Shown: piece by piece, positions 8,460 to 17,743 of the stretch
How the letters are laid out: each line of letters opens with the position of its first letter
Position numbering within the stretch: the stretch's first letter is position 1
Source: Sphingopyxis fribergensis
Lineage (GTDB): Bacteria > Pseudomonadota > Alphaproteobacteria > Sphingomonadales > Sphingomonadaceae
Direction: 5' to 3'
Assembly: GCF_000803645.1 (NCBI RefSeq)
Contig: NZ_CP009122.1
Location: forward strand, 3,448,501-3,512,500
Length of the DNA: 64,000 nt
Made by a program: the position numbers and the translations under genes
The notes under the pieces: generated by a model
What the model saw: the letters and a program-made list of their open reading frames with translations, nothing else
Database searches by the model: none
What the model was told of the DNA's origin: nothing

Positions 8460-10361
8460 CTAGCTCTCGCTCGTCAGCCCCATCGCCTCATCTTCTTCGC
8501 GCGCGATCTTCGCCGCGAGCCGTTTGCGCCGGAATTTTTCGAGCACGCTATCGGCCTCGCGCCCGCCGCCCGGCTTGAAGCGATGATCCATGCCCGCCGA
8601 CAGGTCGCCCCCGTCAAGCTGCGCCTGCAGCCGCGTTTCGTCGAGATGGCGCAACGTCGCCTCGACATCGTCCATCTCGCTTGGATCGACATCGAGATAG
8701 CGCAGCGCCGTCAGCCCCATCGCGATCGAGCTCTCGAAGACCTCGCGCACGACCGTATCGACGCCCGCGCCGTCGATCGCGAGTAGCTGGCGGCGATCGA
8801 AAACACGCATCAAAATCTTCGCATTCGGGAACGCCTCGACGATCGGCTTGAGCGCCGCGGCATCGACCGACGCATCGTCGATGCAGAAAATGATCAGCCG
8901 CGCCTCTTCGGCCCCCGCGCGGCGGAGCAGGTCGATCCGCAGCCCGTCGCCGAAATAGACTTTCGTGTCGAAGCGGCTCGACAGCTCGATCTGGCTCGGT
9001 TTCTTGTCGATCAGCGTCACCGAACAGGCGACGCCATGCAGCATTTGCGACACGATCTGGCCAAAACGGCCATAGCCGACGACGATCGCCGATCCGCGCG
9101 GCGCGCCCTCGGGATCGTCGAGATCGGGCTCGTCGGCTCCGGGCGAAAACTCCAGATTGCGCGCGAACAGCATCAGGAACGGCGTCGTCACCATCGACAG
9201 CGTCACCACCGCGCTGAACAGGCTTGCGGCCTCGGGCTCGATAAGCAGGGCGTCCGCCGCTTGCGCGAAGAGCAGGAAACCGAATTCGCCGCCCTGGCTG
9301 AGCAACAGGCCAAGGCCGAGCGCGGCCTGCCAGCTCTTTCCGAATGCCCTCACGATCAACGTCAGCACGACGACCTTCACCGCCACCAATCCGAGCGCCA
9401 GCGTCAGGACGAGCAACGGACGTTCCATCACCGCCCCGATGTCGAGCACCATGCCGACCGCGAGGAAAAAGAGGCCGAGCAGGATCAGGCGGAAGGGTTC
9501 AACGTCAGATTCGATCTCGTGCCGATAAGGCGAATCCGCGAGCATCACGCCGGCGATGAACGCGCCAAGCGCGGTCGACAGGTGCAGGCTGTGCATCAGC
9601 GCGGCGCTGGCAAGAATGGTCAGCAGCCCGACGATGACAAACAGTTCGCGCTCGCCGTACCGGCCGACGATGCGGAGCAGCGGATTGACGATGAAGCGGC
9701 CAGCCAGCACCAGTACGACGATCGCCCACAAGGTGAAGAACGCCATCTGCCACCCGGATGGTGCCGAGGGATCGGCGGGCGCGCGCGACAGCACCGCGAC
9801 GATCGTGATCATCGGGACGATCGCGAGATCCTGGAACAAAAGGATCGAGAAGGCTTTCTCGCCAAAGGGCGAATTGATCCGGCCCGAGCTTTTGAGCCCC
9901 GGCAGCACCTGTGCGGTCGACGAGAGCGCGAGCGGAAGGCCGAGCGCGAGCGAGGCTGCCGGGCTGAATCCGAGCGTCAGATAGATGAGCCCGGTGAGAA
10001 TGAGCCCGGTCACCACGACCTGCATCAGGCCGAGTCCGAAGATCGCGCGGCGCATGTCCCAGAGCCGACGCGGCGACAGTTCGAGCCCGACGAGGAAAAG
10101 GAGGAAGGCGATGCCCAGTTCGGCAAAGGCGAGCTTCGATTCGCCGCCGCCGACGAGCCCGAGTCCATGCGGACCGACGACCGCACCCGCGATCAGGTAA
10201 CCGAGCACGGCGCCAAGGCCGAGTCGGCGAAAGATCAGCACGAATAAAGTCGCGACGCCGAGCAGGATCGCACCTTCGACCAGTGCGGTATCGGTCGCGG
10301 CCTCGCCGACCTTTTCGGCGGCTTCGGCAGCGGCAGCCGCCGTGAGCGCGAGCAAGTTCAT
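8460..10361 (-). CDS. CPA2 monovalent cation:proton antiporter with RCK domain (KefB/KefC-like)
   Basis: 633 residues from the ATG at 10361 (MNLLALTAAAA). Roughly residues 25-400 form a Na+/H+-exchanger domain of about 12 membrane helices. This is followed by a Rossmann RCK/TrkA-N domain (IVVGYGRFGQIVSQMLHG, then VTLIDKKPSQIE) and a short charged tail. Relatives export K+ in exchange for protons, gated by nucleotides or glutathione adducts. The start overlaps the stop of the NifU-like gene (ATGA), so it is the last gene of the radA-cvpA operon. Ion specificity cannot be read from sequence. Confidence 0.9.
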   Translation of the reverse strand: MNLLALTAAAAAEAAEKVGEAATDTALVEGAILLGVATLFVLIFRRLGLGAVLGYLIAGAVVGPHGLGLVGGGESKLAFAELGIAFLLFLVGLELSPRRLWDMRRAIFGLGLMQVVVTGLILTGLIYLTLGFSPAASLALGLPLALSSTAQVLPGLKSSGRINSPFGEKAFSILLFQDLAIVPMITIVAVLSRAPADPSAPSGWQMAFFTLWAIVVLVLAGRFIVNPLLRIVGRYGERELFVIVGLLTILASAALMHSLHLSTALGAFIAGVMLADSPYRHEIESDVEPFRLILLGLFFLAVGMVLDIGAVMERPLLVLTLALGLVAVKVVVLTLIVRAFGKSWQAALGLGLLLSQGGEFGFLLFAQAADALLIEPEAASLFSAVVTLSMVTTPFLMLFARNLEFSPGADEPDLDDPEGAPRGSAIVVGYGRFGQIVSQMLHGVACSVTLIDKKPSQIELSSRFDTKVYFGDGLRIDLLRRAGAEEARLIIFCIDDASVDAAALKPIVEAFPNAKILMRVFDRRQLLAIDGAGVDTVVREVFESSIAMGLTALRYLDVDPSEMDDVEATLRHLDETRLQAQLDGGDLSAGMDHRFKPGGGREADSVLEKFRRKRLAAKIAREEDEAMGLTSES

Positions 10362-10786
10362 GCCGCCGCCGCCCGTTCCTCGAGCGCGGCGATCGCGGCG
10401 TCGAAGGGCAGCAGGATCGCGCCGTGGCGTGCCGGATAGCCCTGCGCCGGTGCGAGCAGGTCGAACCCCGGCCAGTCGGGCTGCGCCCCGTCGCCCGCGA
10501 ACCAGCCCGCGATCGCACCACGCGCGGCGCGCAGTTCGGCGAGGCCGATCCCCGGCGCATGGCGCGCAAGCAACGTCGCCGACGCCTGACCCAGCGCGCA
10601 CGCTTCGACATGCATGCCAACGCGCGTCACACGCCCCGCATCGTCGGTATCGAGATCGAGGATGATCGCGCTGCCGCACAGCGGGGCACGCTTGCTGACT
10701 CGGTGGCGCGCATCGGCAATCGGCAGATATTCCGAGGTCGCGACCGCCAGCGCCAAAATGTCACGGTTATAGAGCGGCACGTTCAT
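10358..10786 (-). CDS. NifU/IscU-like iron-sulfur scaffold-type protein
   Basis: 142 residues. The middle resembles the IscU/NifU N-terminal fold: KRAPLCGSAIILDLDTDD, then VEACALGQASATLLARHAPG. Two cysteines are at the expected places (LCGS and ACALGQAS) but the third canonical cysteine is not evident, and the C-terminal part (GYPARHGAILLPFDAAIAALEERA) has an HGA motif instead. It overlaps both neighbours by four bases. Such proteins are often annotated as iron-sulfur cluster assembly scaffold; whether it holds a cluster is uncertain. Confidence 0.7.
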   Translation of the reverse strand: MNVPLYNRDILALAVATSEYLPIADARHRVSKRAPLCGSAIILDLDTDDAGRVTRVGMHVEACALGQASATLLARHAPGIGLAELRAARGAIAGWFAGDGAQPDWPGFDLLAPAQGYPARHGAILLPFDAAIAALEERAAAA

Positions 10787-11328
10787 GACGCGTCCCCCTT
10801 GGCCGCCTCGGCCTCGGCCTCGCGCGCTTCGGCGCGACGCGCGGCGATCACCTTGCTCATCGCGGCACTTGTGGCGCTCAGCGCCGGATAGGTGCGGCTG
10901 TCGGTCATCCAAGCGGGGCGCTGCGCATTGCCATAACCGATGTCGTAGAGCAGCGTCACGAGCATGAAGCCGATCGACGCGATCAACAGGCCTTTGACCG
11001 CGCCGAAGCCCGCGCCCAGCCCCCGGTCGAATCCGCCAACCAGCGACGCACGGCTGCGCTGTCCCATCGCGCGCGATCCCCATTTTGCGAGCGCGAACAC
11101 GCCGCCGAAGAGCAGCACGAAAGCGAGCGCCGCGGCGCCGCCCTCGGTGCCGACCCAGCCCGCGAGGAGGTCGGTGACGAGCGGGTGAAAGAAGCGCACG
11201 GCCGCGATCGCGAGGATCCACGCGAGCAGCGTCGTCACCTCCTGCACGAGGCCGCGCGAAAAACCGAGCACCGCGCCGCCGCCAACCAGCACCAGCACGA
11301 CGATATCCAGAGCCGTCAGACTTCCCAT
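10783..11328 (-). CDS. cvpA: CvpA family membrane protein
   Basis: 181 residues with four predicted membrane helices: TALDIVVLVLVGGGAVLGFSRG-type N-terminus, LLAWILAIAAVRF, ALAFVLLFGGVFAL and GLLIASIGFMLVTLLYDIG. The arrangement and the N-terminal D-G-F-R-G features are those of CvpA, needed for colicin V production and envelope stress tolerance in enterics. The C-terminus is an alanine/glutamate-rich cytoplasmic helix. It lies ten bases downstream of radA and is ATGA-coupled to the NifU-like gene. Confidence 0.88.
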   Translation of the reverse strand: MGSLTALDIVVLVLVGGGAVLGFSRGLVQEVTTLLAWILAIAAVRFFHPLVTDLLAGWVGTEGGAAALAFVLLFGGVFALAKWGSRAMGQRSRASLVGGFDRGLGAGFGAVKGLLIASIGFMLVTLLYDIGYGNAQRPAWMTDSRTYPALSATSAAMSKVIAARRAEAREAEAEAAKGDAS

Positions 11329-11338
11329 TCGCCGATCG

Positions 11339-12700
11339 CTAGTCGCGACCGAGCATCAGGTCAACGAGTTCGCCGAGGCGTTCGAAACCCGTGACCGAAA
11401 TCCCGCCGACCGCTTTCATACCTTTCGGTCCCCAACCGCGCGAGAAACCGAGCTTCGCCGCTTCGCGTAGCCGCAGCCCGTCGTGCGAAACCTGCCGCAC
11501 CTCGCCCGACAGCGATAGCTCGCCGAATACGATGGCGTCGGCGGGCACCGGCCGTTCGCTGAACGCCGAGATCAGCGCCGCCGCGACCGCGAGGTCGGCG
11601 GCGGGATCGGTGAGCCGATAGCCCCCCGCAATGTTGAGATAGACTTCGGCGGCGCCCATCTGCAGCCCGCAGCGCGCCTCCAGCACCGCGAGCACCATTG
11701 CCAGCCGCCCGCTGTCCCAGCCGACGACGGCTCTACGCGGCGTCGCGCCGCTCGCCAGCCGCACCGTCAGCGCCTGCACCTCGACCAGCACCGGGCGCGT
11801 GCCCTCCAATGCCGGAAACACCACCGATCCCGGCACGTCGCGGCTGCGGTCGGTCAGGAACAGGCTCGACGGGTTCGACACCTCGCCCAGCCCTTCCTCG
11901 CCCATCGCAAACACGCCAATCTCGTCGGTGCCGCCGAAACGGTTCTTCACCGCGCGCAGAATGCGATATTGGTGGCTGCGCTCGCCCTCGAACGCCAGCA
12001 CGGTGTCGACCATATGTTCGAGCACGCGCGGCCCGGCGATCGTCCCGTCCTTGGTGACATGGCCGACGAGCACGATCGCCGCGTCGCTGTCCTTGGCATA
12101 ACGGATCAGCTCCTGCGCGCTCGCGCGGACCTGGCTCACCGTCCCGGGGGCGCTGTCGATCAGGTCGCTGTGCATCGTCTGGATCGAATCGATCACGACG
12201 AAATCGGCGGTCTGCCGATCAAGCGTCGCCAGGATGTCGCGCACCGACGTCGCGCTGGCGAGCGCGACCGGCGCATTGCCCAGCCCCAGCCGCTGCGCGC
12301 GCAGCCGGACCTGCGCCGCCGCTTCCTCGCCGCTGATATAGACGACCGACTTGCCCGCTTTCGCGAGCCGCCCTGCCGCCTGCAATAGCAACGTAGACTT
12401 GCCGATCCCCGGGTCGCCGCCGATCAGCGTCGCCGATCCCGCGACGAAACCACCGCCGAGTGCGCGGTCGAACTCCGCAATCCCGCACAGCATGCGTTCG
12501 GGCATTTTGCTTTCGGCATTCAGCGTTTCGAGCGGGATCGTCCGCCCGCCTTTGCTCAGGTCATGCTTGGCCGAAAACACGGTCTCGCCCGCCTCCTCGA
12601 CCAAGGTGTTCCACTCGCCGCAATCGACGCATTGGCCCTGCCAGCGATAGGTGGCGGACCCGCAATTCTGGCAGACATATTGACGTTTCGCTTTGGCCAT
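11339..12700 (-). CDS. radA: DNA repair protein RadA (Sms)
   Basis: 453 residues, full length. An N-terminal C4 zinc finger (CQNCGSATYRWQGQCVDCGEW) is followed by a RecA-like ATPase with Walker A GGDPGIGKST, the RadA-specific KNRFGGTDEIGVF motif and a C-terminal Lon-protease-like domain (GGYRLTDPAADLAVAAALIS). RadA drives branch migration of recombination intermediates. It is the first gene of the minus-strand operon with cvpA, the NifU-like gene and the antiporter. Confidence 0.97.
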   Translation of the reverse strand: MAKAKRQYVCQNCGSATYRWQGQCVDCGEWNTLVEEAGETVFSAKHDLSKGGRTIPLETLNAESKMPERMLCGIAEFDRALGGGFVAGSATLIGGDPGIGKSTLLLQAAGRLAKAGKSVVYISGEEAAAQVRLRAQRLGLGNAPVALASATSVRDILATLDRQTADFVVIDSIQTMHSDLIDSAPGTVSQVRASAQELIRYAKDSDAAIVLVGHVTKDGTIAGPRVLEHMVDTVLAFEGERSHQYRILRAVKNRFGGTDEIGVFAMGEEGLGEVSNPSSLFLTDRSRDVPGSVVFPALEGTRPVLVEVQALTVRLASGATPRRAVVGWDSGRLAMVLAVLEARCGLQMGAAEVYLNIAGGYRLTDPAADLAVAAALISAFSERPVPADAIVFGELSLSGEVRQVSHDGLRLREAAKLGFSRGWGPKGMKAVGGISVTGFERLGELVDLMLGRD

Positions 12701-12750
12701 GACCGGCGCTTAACGTGAACAAAGAACGAACGCCAGTCCTTTCCGATCTT

Positions 12751-12822
12751 CGTCACCCCGGACTTGATCCGGGGTCCATGCGGCGCCGCGGCTATGGATG
12801 CCGGATCAAGTCCGGCATGACG
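12751..12822. repeat. Intergenic inverted repeat, family A, copy 1
   Basis: Two arms beginning CGTCACCCCGGACTTGATCC are arranged head to head around a GC-rich centre. Each arm is itself a small hairpin (CCGGACTTGATCCGG), so the unit is a REP/BIME-like double hairpin. Related copies are at 31179-31251, 47135-47207 and, as a single arm, 49535-49563. It sits between the divergent radA and aldolase genes. Confidence 0.85.
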
Positions 12823-12911
12823 AAAGGGGCGTGCGGACGGTTCATATTTCGCGCCCGTTGCTCTAGGGCGTCGTTAAACCCGAATCACCTTCCCACCAGA
12901 AAGCCCGCGCC

Positions 12912-13562
12912 ATGAAATTCTTCGCCGACACCGCCGAAATCGCCGACATTCAGGAACTCGCCGCGACAGGCCTGCTCGACGGCGTCACCACCAACCCGTC
13001 GCTGATCGCCAAGTCGGGACGCGACTTCAAGGAAGTGACCCGCGAAATCTGCGCGCTGACCACCGGCCCGGTCTCGGCCGAAGTCGTCGCGCTCGATCAT
13101 GCGACGATGATGAAAGAGGCCGAAATCCTCCGCAAGATCGCCGACAATGTCTGCATCAAGGTGCCGCTGACGATCGACGGTTTGAAAACCTGCAAGGCGC
13201 TCACCAGCGACGGCACGATGGTCAATGTCACGCTCTGCTTCTCGGCGGCGCAGGCGCTGCTTGCGGCGAAGGCCGGCGCGACCTTTGTCTCCCCCTTCGT
13301 CGGCCGCCACGACGACAATGGCTTCGACGGGATGCAACTCATCTCCGACATCCGGCTGATCTACGACAATTATGGCTATGAGACCGAAATCCTGGTCGCG
13401 AGCGTGCGCCACGGCATCCATGTGCTCGAAGCCGCGAAGATCGGCGCCGACGTGATGACCGCGCCGCCGTCGGTGATCAAGGGGCTGTTCAAGCATATTC
13501 TGACCGAAAAGGGCATCGAAGGCTTCCTCGCCGACTGGGCGAAGACCGGCCAGTCGATCTGA
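12912..13562 (+). CDS. fsa: Transaldolase-like / fructose-6-phosphate aldolase family protein
   Basis: 216 residues, the short form of the transaldolase family (FSA/TalC type). [13 protein letters not shown] and [11 protein letters not shown] are the conserved opening strands. The Schiff-base lysine is K83 in [12 protein letters not shown], and the C-terminal [10 protein letters not shown] is typical. It either cleaves fructose 6-phosphate or transfers dihydroxyacetone units in the pentose phosphate pathway; sequence alone does not separate these. Single gene with its own start. Confidence 0.93.
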   Translation: MKFFADTAEIADIQELAATGLLDGVTTNPSLIAKSGRDFKEVTREICALTTGPVSAEVVALDHATMMKEAEILRKIADNVCIKVPLTIDGLKTCKALTSDGTMVNVTLCFSAAQALLAAKAGATFVSPFVGRHDDNGFDGMQLISDIRLIYDNYGYETEILVASVRHGIHVLEAAKIGADVMTAPPSVIKGLFKHILTEKGIEGFLADWAKTGQSI

Positions 13563-13568
13563 TCCAAT

Positions 13569-13677
13569 TCCTCCCTGTGGCGAAGCCATGGGGAGGTGCA
13601 GCGCGCAGCGCTGACGGAGGGGCCATGGCGCGAGGTCGCTGCCCCTCCACCTGCCCATCGCTACGCGACAGGGAGGA
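13569..13677. repeat. Intergenic inverted repeat, family B, copy 1
   Basis: A ~110-bp imperfect inverted repeat. The ends read TCCTCCCTGTGGCGAAGCC on one side and the complement of that type (GCGACAGGGAGGA) on the other. Related elements lie at 46762-46892 and 63711-63845. Confidence 0.8.
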
Positions 13678-13682
13678 TTAAA

Positions 13683-13700
13683 GTTGACGTAAACGTCAAC
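13683..13700. promoter_or_regulatory. LiuR-like operator (GTTGACGT-AA-ACGTCAAC)
   Basis: A perfect 8-bp inverted repeat around AA, 37 bases before the crotonase start. The TTGACGT-N2-ACGTCAA form resembles the site of MerR-family LiuR/AtuR regulators of branched-chain and fatty-acid degradation in proteobacteria (family knowledge). A near-identical site precedes the SDR gene at 30252-30269. Regulator identity is inferred. Confidence 0.6.
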
Positions 13701-13736
13701 CACCCGCGATACTCCCCCGAAAGGGAGAGATTCGCG

Positions 13737-14531
13737 ATGACCGATACGACCATCCTCACGACACGCCGCGGCCATGTCCTGATCGTCACGATCAACCGGC
13801 CAGAGGCGCGCAACGCGGTCAACGCCGCCGTCCATGTCGGCATCGGCACCGCGCTCGAAACCGCCGAAGCCGACCCCGATATCCGCGTCGTCGTCCTCAC
13901 CGGCGCGGGCGACAAGAGCTTCTGCGCCGGCGCCGACCTCGTCGCCCTGTCGCGCGGCGAGAGCCTTTATCCCGACGATCCAGCGCAGCAGGCGTGGGGC
14001 TTCGCAGGAATGGTTTTGCACCCCATCTCGAAACCGATCATCGCCGCCGTCAACGGCTTCGCCTTCGGCGGCGGCTGCGAAATCGCGCTGATGAGCGACA
14101 TCATTATCGCCGCCGATCACGCGCAATTCGGGCTGCCCGAGGTCAAGGTCGGGCTGTTCGCCGCGGCGGGCGGCGCCTTCCGCCTCGCGCAGCAAATCCC
14201 GCGCAAGCTGGCGATGGAATATATGCTCACCGGCGACCCGATCCCCGCCTTGCGCGCCGCCGAATTCGGGCTCGTCAACCATGTCGTTCCGCTCGCCGAC
14301 CTGATGCAAACCGCGATCGCGCTCGCCGAGAAGATCGCAGGCAACGCTCCGCTGTCGGTGCAGGCGTCTAAGCGCGTCGCTTTGGGGATCGACGAAGGCC
14401 GTATCGCTGCCGACGCGCCTTATTGGGAGCATAACACCCGCGAACGCGGCGTGCTGATGCGCAGCGAAGACGCACGCGAGGGCCCGCTCGCCTTCGCGCA
14501 GAAGCGCAAGCCCGAGTGGAAGGCGCGCTGA
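13737..14531 (+). CDS. Enoyl-CoA hydratase/isomerase (crotonase family)
   Basis: 264 residues from the ATG at 13737, preceded by AAAGGGAGAGA. Crotonase features are the INRPEARNAVN strand, the oxyanion-hole segments GAGDKSFCAGADLVAL and AVNGFAFGGGCEIALMSDIIIA, and the catalytic-glutamate region FGLPEVKVGLFAAAGG. It hydrates 2-enoyl-CoA in beta-oxidation or a branched-chain/aromatic variant. One base separates it from the thiolase-like gene, so they form an operon under the LiuR-like site. Confidence 0.93.
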   Translation: MTDTTILTTRRGHVLIVTINRPEARNAVNAAVHVGIGTALETAEADPDIRVVVLTGAGDKSFCAGADLVALSRGESLYPDDPAQQAWGFAGMVLHPISKPIIAAVNGFAFGGGCEIALMSDIIIAADHAQFGLPEVKVGLFAAAGGAFRLAQQIPRKLAMEYMLTGDPIPALRAAEFGLVNHVVPLADLMQTAIALAEKIAGNAPLSVQASKRVALGIDEGRIAADAPYWEHNTRERGVLMRSEDAREGPLAFAQKRKPEWKAR

Positions 14532-14532
14532 C

Positions 14533-16032
14533 ATGATGACCGATCCTGAGCGTATTCCCGTCATCATCGGGGTCGGACAGGTCAACGACCGGCCCGACGA
14601 TCCCGATCAAGGGCTCGATTCGCTGGGGCTGATGGTCGCGGCGCTAGAGATCGCAGCGCGAGACGCGGGTGTCTCACTGACGGAACTCGACAGCCTCGCG
14701 ATCGTCGACCAGATCAGCTTCCACCATCTCGGCAAGCTCTGCGAACCGCTCGCCGCCACGATCGGCGCCAACCCCGCAATCAACTATCAGTCCGCCGCCC
14801 CGCACGGCGACACGCCGGTTCGCCTGCTCAACGAAGCCGCGAACCGCATCGGCGCAGGCGAGATCAAACTGGCGGCAATCGTCGGCGGCGAGGCGCTGCG
14901 CACCGCCGCGGGCCGCGCCGCCAAGGCTGCGAGCGGCGAAGACAAGAGTTATAATGCAATCCGCCAGGTCGCGACGCGGCGCGAGCCCAATTACGCGCAG
15001 AAGCACGGCCTTGCGGCGCCGGTCGACGTTTATCCGCTCTATGAAAATGCGACGCGCGCCGGATGGGGTCAGAGCCTTGCCGAAGCGCAGTTCGAAAGCG
15101 CCGAAATCTGGTCGCGCTTTTCGGAAGTCGCGGCGGCCAACGACGGCGCGTGGATCCGCAAGCCGACGACGCCAGAGGACATCCTCAAAGTCGACGAACG
15201 CAACCGCCCGATCGCCTTCCCCTATTCGAAGCTGATGGTCGCCAATTCGTCGGTGAACCAGGGCGCGGGCTTCATCGTTGCGAGCCTCGCCGAGGCGTGG
15301 CGTCGCGGTATCCCCGAGGACCGCTTGATCCATATCGGCATGGGCGCCGCCGCGAAGGAGCCGGCAAGCATTCTCCACCGCGACCGTTACGACCGCAGCG
15401 TCAGCATGGAGACATCGATCACGCGCACGCTCGACCTCAACGCGATGACCGCCGCCGATTTCGATTTCGTCGAACTCTACAGCTGCTTTCCCTGCGTGCC
15501 CAAGATGGCGCGGCGCATCCTCGGCTGGCCGTGGGACCGGCCCGCGACGGTGTTCGGTGGTCTTACCTTCGGCGGCGGCCCGATCGCCAATTATATGAGC
15601 CATGCGATCGTCTCGATGGTCGACAAGCTCCGCACCGAAGGCCGCTATGGCTTCCTCTTCGCCAATGGCGGCTTTGCGACCGACAATCATTGCATTGTGC
15701 TGGGGAACCGGCCGATTGCTGCCGCCAGCTTCCCGCAGGATTTCGACTATCAGGCCGAGGCCGAGGCGAAGCGCGGGCCAGTGCCCGACCTGGTCGAGGA
15801 TTATGCCGGCCCGGCGACGATGGAGAGCTACACGGTCTTCTATGGCCGTGACGGGGGGCCGAAAGCAGGGGTCGTGGTGGCACGCACGCCCGAGGGCCAG
15901 CGCACGCTCGCGCATGTCGATGTGGGTGATGCGGCTATGCTGGCGTTTCTGACCGACGGGACGCGGGAGCCCGTGGGGACGGCAGGGCGGGTCGTGCCGC
16001 TCGAAGAAGGCTTTGGCTGGCGCCAAGCATAA
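14533..16032 (+). CDS. Thiolase-like acyl-CoA protein lacking the usual nucleophilic cysteine
   Basis: 499 residues with a thiolase fold: GVGQVNDRP start, GEIKLAAIVGGEAL (the GGxE strand), FDFVELYSCFPCVPKMARR, GGGPIANYMSHAIVSM and ANGGFATDNH. Where thiolases carry the acyl-accepting cysteine, this protein reads INYQSAAPHGDTP, with no cysteine. The last ~70 residues (ESYTVFYGRDGGPKAG to PVGTAGRVVPL) look like a small OB-type domain. Homologues are commonly called acetyl-CoA acetyltransferase, but activity is doubtful. Two ATGs are adjacent (14533, 14536). Coupled to the crotonase upstream. Confidence 0.82.
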   Translation: MMTDPERIPVIIGVGQVNDRPDDPDQGLDSLGLMVAALEIAARDAGVSLTELDSLAIVDQISFHHLGKLCEPLAATIGANPAINYQSAAPHGDTPVRLLNEAANRIGAGEIKLAAIVGGEALRTAAGRAAKAASGEDKSYNAIRQVATRREPNYAQKHGLAAPVDVYPLYENATRAGWGQSLAEAQFESAEIWSRFSEVAAANDGAWIRKPTTPEDILKVDERNRPIAFPYSKLMVANSSVNQGAGFIVASLAEAWRRGIPEDRLIHIGMGAAAKEPASILHRDRYDRSVSMETSITRTLDLNAMTAADFDFVELYSCFPCVPKMARRILGWPWDRPATVFGGLTFGGGPIANYMSHAIVSMVDKLRTEGRYGFLFANGGFATDNHCIVLGNRPIAAASFPQDFDYQAEAEAKRGPVPDLVEDYAGPATMESYTVFYGRDGGPKAGVVVARTPEGQRTLAHVDVGDAAMLAFLTDGTREPVGTAGRVVPLEEGFGWRQA

Positions 16033-16044
16033 ACTCATAAAGTC

Positions 16045-16121
16045 CGTTCATGTCGAGCGAAGTCGAGACACCCTGAAGGCACGCGCCCACGATGGGCATC
16101 TCGACTTCGCCCGATGCGAAC
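16045..16121. repeat. Intergenic inverted repeat, family F
   Basis: Arms of the type TGTCGAGCGAAGTCGAGA and TCTCGACTTCGCCCGA face each other around a ~30-bp centre, between the convergent thiolase-like and dehydrogenase genes. It may form a hairpin in either transcript. One copy was seen in this window. Confidence 0.7.
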
Positions 16122-16146
16122 TGCAATTGGTGGTCAGCTCTCCGGC

Positions 16147-17646
16147 CTAAATCTCGAACGAAACCCCCTGCGCCAGCGGCAGCGTGTCCGAATAATTCAC
16201 CGTATTCGTCGCGCGGCGCATATAGGCCTTCCAGCTGTCCGATCCGGATTCGCGCCCGCCGCCGGTCTCCTTCTCGCCGCCGAATGCCCCGCCAATCTCG
16301 GCGCCGCTGGTCCCCAGATTGACGTTGGCGATTCCGCAATCGCTCGCGACCAGAAACCGTTCGGCCTCACGCATGTCGGTGGTGAAGATCGCCGACGACA
16401 ACCCCGCCGCCACATCGTTGTGCAGCGCGATGACGGCATCCAGATCATCATAGCGCATCACATAGAGGATCGGCGCAAAAGTCTCCTCCAAGACCGGCCC
16501 GACCTGCCCCGGCATTTCGACGAGTGCGGGCTTCACATAAAAGCTCTCGCCCTCGCCGACGCGTTCACCGCCATGGACCACGCCACCCACCGCCTTGGCT
16601 GCCGCGAGCGCATCCTGCATCATCTCGTACGCCGCGCGGTCGATCAGCGGCCCGACGAGCACCTCGCCCTCCAGCGGATTGCCAACGCCGACGCTGGCAT
16701 AGGCGGCCTTCAGTTTCGCAACGAAGCCATCATAGATGCTGTCGTGCAGGAACAGCCGCCGCGTCGTTGTGCAACGCTGCCCGGCGGTCCCCATCGCGCC
16801 GAACGCCACCCCGCGCAGCGCAAGGTCGAGGTCGGCCGACGGCGCGACGATCACGCCGTTATTGCCGCCCAGTTCAAGGATCGCGCGCGCGAATCGCTGC
16901 GCCAATCGCGGCGCGACGGCGCGGCCCATGCGCGTCGAGCCCGTCGCCGACACCAGCGCCACGCGCTTGTCGTCGACCAGCGCCTCGCCCGCCTCGCGCC
17001 CGCCGATCAGCAGTTGCGCCAAGCCTTCGGGCGCATCGCCGAAGCGCGCCACCGCGCGCTCGAAAATCGCCTGCGTCGCCAAGGCGGTCAGCGGCGTCTT
17101 CTCCGACGGCTTCCACACCACGCTGTTGCCGCAGACGAGCGCAAGCGCGGCGTTCCACGCCCACACCGCGACGGGAAAGTTAAACGCCGAAATCACGCCG
17201 ACGACTCCCAGCGGATGCCAGACCTCCATCATCCGATGCCCCGGCCGCTCGGTCGCGATGGTCAGGCCGTATAATTGCCGGGAAAGTCCGACCGCGAAGT
17301 CGCAGATGTCGATCATTTCCTGCACCTCGCCCGCGCCCTCGGACGGGATCTTGCCCGCCTCGATCGTCACCAGCCTGGCGAGATCGTCCTTCGCGGCCCG
17401 CAATTCCTCGCCCCACAGGCGGACGAGTTCGCCGCGGCGCGGTGCCGGGACATTGCGCCAAGCACGAAACGCCGCGCTCGCTTGGCCCAGCGTCTCGTCG
17501 ATCGCGGCCGCATCGACGACCCGCACCATTGCCAACTGTTCGCCGGTCAGCGGCGTCACCGACGGCATCGATCCATCGCACCACAACGCGCGTTCAACCC
17601 CCAGTCGGTCTAGGAGACTACCTATATCTTGGCCCAGTTGAACCAT
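16147..17646 (-). CDS. ALDH7-type aldehyde dehydrogenase (alpha-aminoadipic semialdehyde / piperideine-6-carboxylate dehydrogenase-like)
   Basis: 499 residues from an ATG at 17646, chosen because AAGGGACAG precedes it by about six bases; earlier in-frame ATGs are at 17661 and further up. NAD-binding and catalytic motifs are [35 protein letters not shown] and [13 protein letters not shown], containing the nucleophilic cysteine. ELGGNN and the cysteine context are those of the ALDH7/antiquitin family, which oxidises the lysine-degradation semialdehyde. A lysine 6-dehydrogenase or aminotransferase partner is not adjacent, so the substrate is inferred. Confidence 0.88.
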   Translation of the reverse strand: MVQLGQDIGSLLDRLGVERALWCDGSMPSVTPLTGEQLAMVRVVDAAAIDETLGQASAAFRAWRNVPAPRRGELVRLWGEELRAAKDDLARLVTIEAGKIPSEGAGEVQEMIDICDFAVGLSRQLYGLTIATERPGHRMMEVWHPLGVVGVISAFNFPVAVWAWNAALALVCGNSVVWKPSEKTPLTALATQAIFERAVARFGDAPEGLAQLLIGGREAGEALVDDKRVALVSATGSTRMGRAVAPRLAQRFARAILELGGNNGVIVAPSADLDLALRGVAFGAMGTAGQRCTTTRRLFLHDSIYDGFVAKLKAAYASVGVGNPLEGEVLVGPLIDRAAYEMMQDALAAAKAVGGVVHGGERVGEGESFYVKPALVEMPGQVGPVLEETFAPILYVMRYDDLDAVIALHNDVAAGLSSAIFTTDMREAERFLVASDCGIANVNLGTSGAEIGGAFGGEKETGGGRESGSDSWKAYMRRATNTVNYSDTLPLAQGVSFEI

Positions 17647-17743
17647 CGTCTGTCCCTTCATAAATGCCTTCGCGCCTTGCAACTTGTGGTTCGCCGGTTA
17701 TCGCAGCGGGCGAACAATGCAAAACCGAATGGGAGAGTCGTCC

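Noticed and set aside
10362..10679. N-terminal extension of the cation antiporter
   Set aside because: Arg-rich, no membrane or signal character, and it lies wholly over the NifU-like gene. The ATG at 10361 is ATGA-coupled and starts a normal antiporter.
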